Assembly (NCBI RefSeq): GCF_902826655.1 | Contig: NZ_CADEFR010000013.1 | Span: forward strand, 19,121-83,120 | Length of the DNA: 64,000 nt | Source: an uncultured Methylibium sp. | Lineage (GTDB): Bacteria; Pseudomonadota; Gammaproteobacteria; Burkholderiales; Burkholderiaceae_C | Direction: 5' to 3' | Shown: piece by piece, positions 57,093 through 64,000 of the stretch | Position numbering within the stretch: the first letter of the stretch is position 1 | Layout of the letters: each line of letters begins with the position of its first letter | The notes under the pieces: model-generated | Told to the model about the DNA's origin: nothing | Seen by the model: only the letters and a program-made list of their open reading frames with translations | Databases searched by the model: none | Translations under genes and position numbers: made by a program

Positions 57093-59027
57093 ATGTCCCT
57101 GATCCGACAACTCTGGCTCCTGCTGCTGGCGACCGTGGTCGTCGGCGTGCTGGGCAGCGCATTGGTCACGGTGGGGGCCGCCCGCGGCTACATCGAGACC
57201 GAGCTGCGCCTGAAGAACAGCGACAACGCCCAGGCGCTGGCGTTGACGATCTCGCAGCAGGGCGGCGACCTCGCGCTGGCCGAACTGGCCATCGCGGCCC
57301 AGTTCGACACCGGCTACTACGAGCGCATCCGCCTGGTCTCGCCGGACGGCAAGGCACTGGTCGAGCGCCAGGCCGAGCCCCAGCCCCACAGCGCGCCGGC
57401 CTGGTTCGTGCGCCTGACGCCGATCGCCTCTCAGCCTGGCGTGGCGCAGGTCTCGAGCGGCTGGCGCACGCTGGGCACGCTCGAGGTCGTCAGCGCCTCG
57501 AGCTTCGCCTATGCCGACCTGTGGCGCGGCAGCCTGCGCTCGGCCGGCTGGCTGGCGCTGGTGGGTGCGGTGGCCGCAGCGATCGCGACCCTGGTGCTGC
57601 GCCGCATCCGCACGCCGCTCGACGCCACGGTCGAGCAGGCCCAGGCGCTGGTCGATCGCCGCTTCGTCATCGTCGACGAGCCCCGCGTGCCCGAGCTGCG
57701 CCAGCTCAGCCGCGCGATGAACACCATGGTGCAGCGCCTGCGCGCGGTGTTCGCGGAGCAGGGCGCCCAGCTGGAGTCGCTGCGCCGCCAGGCCCAGACC
57801 GATCCGCTGACCGGGATGAGCCACCGGGCGCACTTCATGGCCCAGCTGGGCTCGCTGCAGGACCGCGAGGACGCGCCGGCCGCTGCGAGCCTGCTGCTGC
57901 TGCGCGCCCAGCCGCTCGCGGCGCTGAACCTTCGACAGGGCCACGCCGCGACCGACGCGATGCTGCGCCGCCTCGCCGATACGCTCGGTGCCCAGGCGGC
58001 GCGCCACGGCATCGGCCTGGGCGGCCGGCTCAACGGCGCCGACTTCGCGCTGCTGCTCTCCGATGCCGATGGGCCGTCCTGTGCGCACGACGTCCAGGCG
58101 GCGCTGCGCGAGGCGCTCGCACCCTGGCCCGAGGCCAGCGTCGCGATCGGCGCGGTGCCCTGGCGGGCCGGCACGCCGCCGGGCGCCTTGATGCAGGCCG
58201 CCGACGCCGCGCTGGCCCGCGCCGAGGCGCAGGGCGGCTTCGGCCTGGCCGTCGACGCCGCCGGCCCGGCCGAAGCGGCACCAGCGCCGTCGATGGGCGA
58301 GGCCGCGTGGCGACGCGTGCTGCAGTCGTCGCTGGACAGCGGCGCGGCCGAGCTCGGAGCCTTTCCGGTGCTCGATCGCGACGGCCGCCTGATCCACCTC
58401 GAGTGCCCGCTGCGGCTGCGCCTGCACTCCGGCGGCCCGCTGGAGCCGGCCGCCCGCTGGCTGCCCTGGGCGCTGCGCGGTCAGCTCAGCGCCCAGGCCG
58501 ATCTGGTCGCCGTCGGCCTGGCGCTGGACCAGATCGACGCCGACGGCCGGCCGCGCGGCGTCAACCTCGCCGTCCATTCGCTGGGCAACAGCGCCTTCGT
58601 CGTCGCTTTGCTGACGCTGCTGGGCGGGCAGGCCGACGCAGCGCGCCGGCTGTGGCTCGAGGTGGGCGAGCGTGCGGCCGTCGAGCAGCTCGACGTGCTG
58701 CGGGCGCTGGCCCAGCAACTGCGCCCGCAGGGCGTGAAGCTGGGCCTCGAGCATGCCGGCGAGCGCCTCGCGCGCATCGACCGCCTCTACGAGGCCGGGC
58801 TCGACTACATCAAGCTCGATGCATCGCTGGCCACAGGACTGGGCGACGACGCCAACCGCGGCGAGTTCGTCCGCGGTCTGGTCTGGACCTTGCACGGCCT
58901 GGGCATGCAGGTCTATGCCGAGGGCGTGCGCAGCGCCGCCGATGCCGAGGCCCTGTGGGCCTGCGGTGTGGACGGCGTGACCGGTCCCTGGGTCGGCGGC
59001 AGCCCTGCGAAGGCGCCGCTCGACTGA
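57093..59027 (+). CDS. lapD: Inner-membrane c-di-GMP receptor LapD (degenerate GGDEF-EAL)
   Basis: Protein of 644 residues. One membrane helix at residues 5-28, a periplasmic LapD/MoxY-type domain, a second helix near 150-170, HAMP (RIRTPLDATVEQAQALVDRR), then GGDEF and EAL domains. Both are degenerate: the diguanylate cyclase motif reads RLNGADF (about 311-317) and the EAL motif reads ECP at Glu437, so no synthesis or hydrolysis is expected, while LEHAGERLARIDRLYEAGLDYIKLDASL keeps the c-di-GMP-binding character of LapD. When c-di-GMP is bound LapD sequesters LapG. Strong AAGGAG site before ATG 57093. Adjacent lapG confirms the assignment. Confidence 0.93.
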   Translation: MSLIRQLWLLLLATVVVGVLGSALVTVGAARGYIETELRLKNSDNAQALALTISQQGGDLALAELAIAAQFDTGYYERIRLVSPDGKALVERQAEPQPHSAPAWFVRLTPIASQPGVAQVSSGWRTLGTLEVVSASSFAYADLWRGSLRSAGWLALVGAVAAAIATLVLRRIRTPLDATVEQAQALVDRRFVIVDEPRVPELRQLSRAMNTMVQRLRAVFAEQGAQLESLRRQAQTDPLTGMSHRAHFMAQLGSLQDREDAPAAASLLLLRAQPLAALNLRQGHAATDAMLRRLADTLGAQAARHGIGLGGRLNGADFALLLSDADGPSCAHDVQAALREALAPWPEASVAIGAVPWRAGTPPGALMQAADAALARAEAQGGFGLAVDAAGPAEAAPAPSMGEAAWRRVLQSSLDSGAAELGAFPVLDRDGRLIHLECPLRLRLHSGGPLEPAARWLPWALRGQLSAQADLVAVGLALDQIDADGRPRGVNLAVHSLGNSAFVVALLTLLGGQADAARRLWLEVGERAAVEQLDVLRALAQQLRPQGVKLGLEHAGERLARIDRLYEAGLDYIKLDASLATGLGDDANRGEFVRGLVWTLHGLGMQVYAEGVRSAADAEALWACGVDGVTGPWVGGSPAKAPLD

Positions 59028-59031
59028 TATC

Positions 59032-59054
59032 GCTCCGGCCGCAGCGGCCAGAGC
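59032..59054 (-). terminator. Hairpin between lapD and adhesin 3' ends
   Basis: 11-bp stem, 59032-59042 with 59044-59054, that pairs fully (one G-U) in the minus-strand transcript but has a C-A mismatch in the plus-strand one. It lies 7 bases past the adhesin stop; no T-run, so it may be a weak terminator or 3'-end protector for the adhesin message. Confidence 0.4.
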
Positions 59055-59060
59055 CGGGGA

Positions 59061-62000
59061 TCAGCTCCCGTCGGTGATCAGCTTGCCGCGCGCCAGCAGG
59101 TCGTTGATGATCTGCGTGTCGTTGCTGAAGCCGGCCACCAGGTTCACGTTGCTCAGCTGGATGATCTGGTCCGTGCTCCCATTGCCGGCGCTGCTGACCG
59201 TGATGGTCGTGTTGGTGCCGTCGGTCGTGAAGTGCAGGTAGTTGCTGAGGTTGGCAGCGTTCTCGCCGACCAGCAGGTCGCGCAGATCCAGCACGTCCCC
59301 GCCGGCGGCGTTGTTGAAGTCTGCGATCGTGTCCGTCGCCGGCGTACCGGCGCTGCCCTGGTCGCCAAATGTCCAGGCGAACACGTCGGCCCCGGTGCCA
59401 CCAGTCAGCGCATCGTTGCCGGCGCCACCGTACAGCACGTCGTTGCCCCCGCCGCCGTTCAAGGAGTCGTTGCCGGCTCCGCCATCGAGGTAGTCGGCGC
59501 CACCGGCGGCGGAGAGGGTGTCGTTGCCCGCCCGGCCGATGAGGTAATCGGCGCCGCCCGTGCCATTCAGCGTGTCGGTGCCTGTCGTGCCGATGATGTT
59601 GTTCAGGCCGTCGCCGCCGATGTCGGCGGCAGTAAAGACGGGCAGGACGTCGAGCTCGAGCGAACCGCTGTTCGTCGCAGTCGCGCCGTTGGCGGTTTCG
59701 GTGGCCGTCGCGGTGACGCCCAGGCTCAGGTGCCCGGTGATCGACGAGCTGAACTGCAGCTGTGCCGACGCGAGTTCGGCGCCCGAGATCGTGATCGAGC
59801 CGCCGCTTGCGGCATAGCCGCCGGGGTTGGCGCTGGTCACGATCACCGCTCCCGCGGGCACACCCGAGAAGATCAGGGACAGTGACTCGCTGCCGTCGCC
59901 GTCCACGAGCGGTGCCGTCACGAAAGTCGCCAGCGCGACCGAGGTCAGCGTGCCTGAACCTGCATTGCCGGCCACGACACCCTGGGTGCCCTCGAGCCGC
60001 ACGTCGTCGATGAACGCGCCGCGGCCGGCGGTGTTGAACTGGCTCGCGTCCGTCCGGATCGTCAGGACGTGATCGGCGCCGTCACCGACGAAGGCGAACG
60101 ACAGGCTCTTCCAGTCGATATAGGTCTGCGGGCTGGTCGCTGAGTACTGCTGAATCAGCACGCCGTCCAGGTAGACGCCGATGCGCGTGAAGTCCGTCCC
60201 GAAGCCCGGCCGGCCGGCGTAGTCGAGCGACAGGTCGTAGACCATGCCGACCTGCGTCGACACCGTCCGCGACAGACCGAGCGTCTGCACCAGCGTCGCG
60301 GCGTTGTTCAGTTCGATGAAGTTGTCGCCGTTGCCGGCCGACGCGACGATGGTGTTGCTGTTGCCGTCCTGGCGCTGCTGCGTGTCGCCGGTCGTCCACA
60401 CCTCGATCGCGTTGGTGCCGCCGGCATAGGCGTCGGGGCCGTCGACGCGCGTCCAGCCTTCGAAGGGGTTGGTCAGGATCGACTCGCTGGTGGTGCTGGT
60501 GTTCGGTGCAGTCTCGCCGCTGCTCGCGAACGAAGTCGTGGCACTCCGCGTGGACAGTACGAGCGTCGGCACGTCGGCCACCGGGGTGACCGTGATCGCC
60601 ACGCTGTCCGTGTCGGTAAGGCTGCCGTCGTTCGTCGTGACGGTCAGGCTGGTCGTGCCGCTGTAGTTCGCCGTCGGCTGGAAGGTAGTGCCGTTCAGCG
60701 CCGCATTGATCGCGGCCGGACTGCCGGTGACCGTGACCGTGCCGCTGCCGTTGCCGCTGACGGTCACACCGCTGGTCGAGCCGAGCGTCAGCGTGCCGTT
60801 GGCGACCGTGAGCGTGGTCGTCACCGAGGCGCTGTCCACGTCGGCCACCGTGATGGCATTGCCGTTGGCGGTCGAGAAGACGCGGTTGGTATCCTCCAGC
60901 GTCGACTGCGCGGCGGGCACCGTGTTGACCGGCGCATCGTTGACCGGACTGACCGTGAGGCTCAGTGTGGCGGTGGCCGTGGCCGCACCGTCGCTGACCG
61001 TATAGGTCGCGACCGGCACGCTGCCGTTGTAGTTGGCCACGGGGGTGAAGGTGTAGGCGCCGCTGGCGGCGATCAGCAGCGTGCCGACGCCGGCGATCAC
61101 TGCCGTCGAGCCGGCAGCGAAAGTACCGCTGACGCCGGCGACGGTGAACTGCGTGACCGCCAGCGTGGCGCCGAGGTCGACGTCGCTGTCGTTCGTCAGC
61201 ACATTGCCGGTCGCGGCGTTGTCCTCGTTGACGGTCAGGGAGTCGGCCGTCGCCACCGGGGCGTCATTCGTGCCGTTGACGGTGACGACGACGGTGCGCG
61301 TCGTGCCATCGGCGGTCGTCACGGTGAAGCTGTCGCTGACCGAGGTGCCGCCGGCCAGCGTCTGCACGTTGGCGGCCGCGTTGTTGAGCGTGTAGGTCCA
61401 GGCGCCGCCGGTCGTGATCGAGAAGCTGCCGTAGGTGCCGGTGCTGCCGGTCTGCGCCACGAAGCTCGACTGGCCGGCATCCGGATCCACGACCGTCAGC
61501 GTGCCGCTCGAGCTGAGGGTCGTGTCTTCGGTCACGCTGCCGGTCGAGGTGCCGGTGATGGTCGGTGCATCGTTGGCACCCGTGACCGTGAACGTGAGGG
61601 TCGCGGTCGAGGTTGCTCCGGCCGTGTCGCGCACGGTGTAGCTGAACTGTTCGGTGACGACCTGACCGGCCACCAGCGCCTCGGCCGCCGGGCGGCTGGC
61701 CGAGTAGCTGTAGCTGCCGTCGGCGTTGAGCGTGAGCGTGCCGTAGGTGCCGTTCAGTGCCGTGCCGACCGTGCCGCCCGTGACGCCGAAGCTCACCGCC
61801 GAGACGCTGCGGGTATCGCTGCTGTCCACGTCGGTGTCGTTGGCCAGCACGCCGGTCGCGGCGGTGGTCGCCAGCGTCGCGTTCTCCAGCAGCGAGCCGG
61901 TGTCGGCGGTGGCGACCGGCGCGTCGTTGCTGCCCTGGATCGTGACCGTCAGCGTCGTGCTGCTGGTGGCTCCGGCGGCATCGCGGACCGTGTAGGTGAA

Positions 62001-64000
62001 GACCTCGGTCAGCGTGTTGGCGGCCGTGCGCAGGGCCTGGACCGCGGCGTTGGCGTTGTTGACGACGTAGCTGTAGCTGCCGTCGGCATTGAGCGTCAGC
62101 GTGCCGTAGGCGCCGGCCAGGCCGGTACCGACGGTGCCGCTCGTGGCACCGAAGCTGAATGCCGACACCGAGCGCGTGTCGCCGGCATCGACATCGGTGT
62201 CGTTGGTCAGCACGTTGCCGGCGGGGTTGGTGCCGGCGATGGCGTTGCCCACGCCGCCCGCTTCGACGGCGGTGGCGGTATCCGCCACGGTGACGGGCGC
62301 GTCGTTGACCGGGCTGACCGTGAGGGTGAGGGTACCGGTGGCGGTGGCGGTGCCGTCGCTGACGGTGTAGGAGGCGACGGGGACGCTGCCGTTGTAGTTG
62401 GCCGCCGGGGTGAAGGTGTAGGCGCCGCTGGCGGCGATCGTCAGCGTGCCGACGCCGGCGATGGTGGCGGTGGAGCCGGCGGTGAAGGTTCCGGCGACGC
62501 CGGCCACGGTGAACTGGGTGACGGCCAGCGTGGCGCCGGCATCGACATCGGTGTCGTTGCCGAGCACGTTGCCGGACACCGGGGTGTCCTCGGGCGTCGT
62601 GCCGACGTCGGCCACCGCCACCGGCGCATCGTTGGTGCCGGTGATGGTGAAGGTCAGCGTGGTGGTGCTGGTGGCGCCGGCGGCGTCGCGGGCGGTGTAG
62701 CTGAAGACCTCGGTGGCGGTCTGGCCGGCCGCCAGCGCCTGGCTGGCCGGGCGGGTGGCGACGTAGCTATAGCTGCCGTCGGCGTTGAGGGTGAGCGTGC
62801 CGTAGGTGGCGACGAGCGCCGAGCCGACGGTGCCGGGGGTGGCGCCGAAGCTGAACGCCGAGACGCTGCGGGTGTCGCCAGCGTCCACGTCGGTGTCGTT
62901 GGCGAGCACGCCGGTGGCGGCCGTCGCGGTGACGGTCGCATCCTCGGCGACCGCACGCGTGTCGGCCACGGCCACCGGGGCGTCGTTGACCGGCGTCACG
63001 GTGACGTTGACCGTCGCGGTCTCGGTGACCCCGCCCGAGCTGACGGTGTAGGTGAAGCTGGCCGCGCCGTTGTAGTTGGCGGCCGGCGTGAAGATCAGCT
63101 GGCCGCTGGCGTTGAGGGCCACGCTGCCGTTGGTGACCGAGACCGACGCGCCGCCGGCCGTGATCGCCGTGCCGTTGACCGCGCTGATGCTGCGGCCAGC
63201 GTTCTCGAAGCTGTCGTTGGCCAGCACGCTGATCGTGATCGGCGTGTCCTCGCTGGTCGTGACGCTGTCCGCCGCGATGTCCACGACCGGGCTGACCGTG
63301 ATCGCCACCGTGTCGGTGTCGCTCAGCGAGCCGTCGCTGGTGGTCAGCGTCAGTGTGGCGCCGCCGTTGTAGTCGGCCGTGTTGACGTAGCTGCTGCCGG
63401 CCAGCGCGGCATTGATCGCCGCGGCGCTGCCGACCAGCTGCACGCTGCCGCTGCCGTTGCCGGTCACGGTGACGCCGGCGGTCGAGCCGAGCGTGAAGCT
63501 GCCGTTGGTGACGGCGACGGTGACGGTCAGGCTCCCGCCGTCGACGTCGGCCACGCTCAGCGCGTTGCCGTTGGCGCTGGAGAAGACCAGCGCCGAGTCC
63601 TCGGCGGTCGTCTGCGCCGCCGGCACGGTGTTGACCGGTGCGTCGTTGACCGCGACGACGGTGACGTTGACGGTCGCCGTCGAGGTGCCGCCCTGGCCGT
63701 CGCTGACGGTGTAGGTGAAGGACGCCGGGCCGTTGTAGTTGGCCGCCGGCGTGAAGACCACGTTGCCGCCGACGAGGGCGACCGTGCCGTTGACGGCGCC
63801 CTGGACCGACTGGATCGTCAACGGGTTGCCGTCGACGTCGGTGTCGTTGGCCAGCAGCGTGGCCGGGGCGATGGTGAGTGCCGTGTCCTCGTTGGTCGTC
63901 GCCGTGTCGGCGACGGCCACCGGCGCGTCGTTGACCGGGCTGACGGTGAGGGTGAGGGTACCGGTGGCGGTGGCGGTGCCGTCGCTGACGGTGTAGGAGG
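59061..64000 (-). CDS. Giant repeat/RTX adhesin, C-terminal part (LapA-like)
   Basis: Partial: the frame is open to the right edge, giving at least 1646 residues; the N-terminus lies outside. From N to C: about eleven tandem extracellular repeats of 95-125 residues, mostly cadherin/VCBS-like with DAPVAVAD, EDT, VLANDTDVDAGDTRSV, YGTLTLNADGSYSY and FTPAANYNGS motifs; a non-repeat jelly-roll-like domain (about 60470-59980); an Ig-like stretch; RTX calcium-binding nonapeptides (GGAGNDSLNGGGGNDVLYGG); and a type I secretion signal domain (DTIADFNNAAGGDVLDLRDLL). It is a secreted surface adhesin for biofilm formation. LapG and LapD lie next to it, so its missing N-terminus should carry a LapG-cleavable retention module. 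Codon use is as GC-rich as its neighbours. Confidence 0.93.
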   Translation of the reverse strand, partial: SYTVSDGTATATGTLTLTVSPVNDAPVAVADTATTNEDTALTIAPATLLANDTDVDGNPLTIQSVQGAVNGTVALVGGNVVFTPAANYNGPASFTYTVSDGQGGTSTATVNVTVVAVNDAPVNTVPAAQTTAEDSALVFSSANGNALSVADVDGGSLTVTVAVTNGSFTLGSTAGVTVTGNGSGSVQLVGSAAAINAALAGSSYVNTADYNGGATLTLTTSDGSLSDTDTVAITVSPVVDIAADSVTTSEDTPITISVLANDSFENAGRSISAVNGTAITAGGASVSVTNGSVALNASGQLIFTPAANYNGAASFTYTVSSGGVTETATVNVTVTPVNDAPVAVADTRAVAEDATVTATAATGVLANDTDVDAGDTRSVSAFSFGATPGTVGSALVATYGTLTLNADGSYSYVATRPASQALAAGQTATEVFSYTARDAAGATSTTTLTFTITGTNDAPVAVADVGTTPEDTPVSGNVLGNDTDVDAGATLAVTQFTVAGVAGTFTAGSTATIAGVGTLTIAASGAYTFTPAANYNGSVPVASYTVSDGTATATGTLTLTVSPVNDAPVTVADTATAVEAGGVGNAIAGTNPAGNVLTNDTDVDAGDTRSVSAFSFGATSGTVGTGLAGAYGTLTLNADGSYSYVVNNANAAVQALRTAANTLTEVFTYTVRDAAGATSSTTLTVTIQGSNDAPVATADTGSLLENATLATTAATGVLANDTDVDSSDTRSVSAVSFGVTGGTVGTALNGTYGTLTLNADGSYSYSASRPAAEALVAGQVVTEQFSYTVRDTAGATSTATLTFTVTGANDAPTITGTSTGSVTEDTTLSSSGTLTVVDPDAGQSSFVAQTGSTGTYGSFSITTGGAWTYTLNNAAANVQTLAGGTSVSDSFTVTTADGTTRTVVVTVNGTNDAPVATADSLTVNEDNAATGNVLTNDSDVDLGATLAVTQFTVAGVSGTFAAGSTAVIAGVGTLLIAASGAYTFTPVANYNGSVPVATYTVSDGAATATATLSLTVSPVNDAPVNTVPAAQSTLEDTNRVFSTANGNAITVADVDSASVTTTLTVANGTLTLGSTSGVTVSGNGSGTVTVTGSPAAINAALNGTTFQPTANYSGTTSLTVTTNDGSLTDTDSVAITVTPVADVPTLVLSTRSATTSFASSGETAPNTSTTSESILTNPFEGWTRVDGPDAYAGGTNAIEVWTTGDTQQRQDGNSNTIVASAGNGDNFIELNNAATLVQTLGLSRTVSTQVGMVYDLSLDYAGRPGFGTDFTRIGVYLDGVLIQQYSATSPQTYIDWKSLSFAFVGDGADHVLTIRTDASQFNTAGRGAFIDDVRLEGTQGVVAGNAGSGTLTSVALATFVTAPLVDGDGSESLSLIFSGVPAGAVIVTSANPGGYAASGGSITISGAELASAQLQFSSSITGHLSLGVTATATETANGATATNSGSLELDVLPVFTAADIGGDGLNNIIGTTGTDTLNGTGGADYLIGRAGNDTLSAAGGADYLDGGAGNDSLNGGGGNDVLYGGAGNDALTGGTGADVFAWTFGDQGSAGTPATDTIADFNNAAGGDVLDLRDLLVGENAANLSNYLHFTTDGTNTTITVSSAGNGSTDQIIQLSNVNLVAGFSNDTQIINDLLARGKLITDGS
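59382..59628 (-). repeat. RTX nonapeptide array within the adhesin
   Basis: About eight or nine tandem GGxGxDxLx-type units (GTTGTDTLN, GGADYLIGR, AGNDTLSAA, GGADYLDGG, AGNDSLNGG, GGNDVLYGG, AGNDALTGG), which fold as a calcium-bound parallel beta roll after secretion. Confidence 0.9.
60560..64000 (-). repeat. Tandem adhesin domains (cadherin/VCBS-like)
   Basis: Eleven consecutive domains of at least three kinds: VCBS-like (VLANDTDVDAGDTRSVSAFSF), cadherin-like (TLAVTQFTVAGV), and an NTVPAAQ type. DNA identity between some copies is very high; 79 bases at 62296-62374 recur at 63922-64000 with a single mismatch. Confidence 0.9.

Noticed and set aside
60560-64000. Repeats at the right end as a CRISPR array or satellite DNA
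   Set aside because: The repeats are in frame, about 300-370 bases long, and encode cadherin/VCBS-like domains with diverged sequence. They have no short direct repeats with unique spacers.

Overview
The window is GC-rich, densely coded chromosomal DNA from a betaproteobacterium. The order Burkholderiales, near the Rubrivivax/Leptothrix/Methylibium group, is the best guess. This rests on the rimP-nusA-infB-rbfA-truB-typA and thrS-infC-rpmI-rplT-pheS-pheT-ihfA-merR gene orders, a DUF3138-type porin, and an extragenic palindromic repeat of a kind I associate with that order. No rRNA, phage, insertion sequence, plasmid origin or CRISPR array was seen. Two tRNA genes are present (Ser-GGA and Pro-GGG).

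Layout. 1-0.4 kb: 3' end of a branched-chain amino acid binding protein. 0.5-5.2 kb: tRNA-Ser, an NfeD/SPFH membrane pair, an Orn/Lys/Arg decarboxylase and fabI. 5.3-13.6 kb: translation operon rimP-nusA-infB-rbfA-truB-typA behind a promoter and an attenuator-like hairpin. 13.6-22.9 kb: mixed metabolism (DMT exporters, a 3-hydroxyisobutyryl-CoA hydrolase-like enzyme, a wax ester/TAG synthase followed by a lipase-like hydrolase, dusA, periplasmic asparaginase). 22.9-38.5 kb: a large polyamine island on the minus strand combining Spu-like and Puu-like genes: PotFGHI uptake, two glutamine-synthetase-like ligases, PuuB oxidase, PuuC dehydrogenase, PuuD hydrolase, two class III aminotransferases and a porin, with a divergent Lrp/AsnC regulator. 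38.6-44.1 kb: mxaRSACKL, the methanol dehydrogenase maturation genes without the dehydrogenase structural genes in view, followed convergently by an agmatinase. 45.2-46.5 kb: isocitrate lyase behind an AT-rich region full of dyads. 46.5-54.4 kb: the thrS to merR translation cluster. 54.5-64 kb: tRNA-Pro and a Lap-type adhesin system (TolC/LapE, LapG protease, LapD c-di-GMP receptor, and the C-terminal 1.6 thousand residues of a giant repeat/RTX adhesin that runs off the right edge).

How the parts fit. The island implies import and breakdown of putrescine through gamma-glutamylated intermediates to GABA and succinate semialdehyde; agmatinase, and possibly the decarboxylase at 2.1 kb, can feed it from arginine. 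The Lap genes form a complete sensing and release module (LapD binds c-di-GMP and restrains LapG, which otherwise cuts the adhesin), but the inner-membrane ABC exporter is not in the window.

Most notable signal. Upstream of thrS there is a 17-codon reading frame with six threonine codons (four in a row), an overlapping 7-bp antiterminator and a U-tailed terminator hairpin: a textbook layout for threonine-sensing transcription attenuation of threonyl-tRNA synthetase. Other regulatory signals are an ATC start for infC, an AT-rich internal promoter candidate inside thrS, and hairpins ahead of rimP and rpmI.
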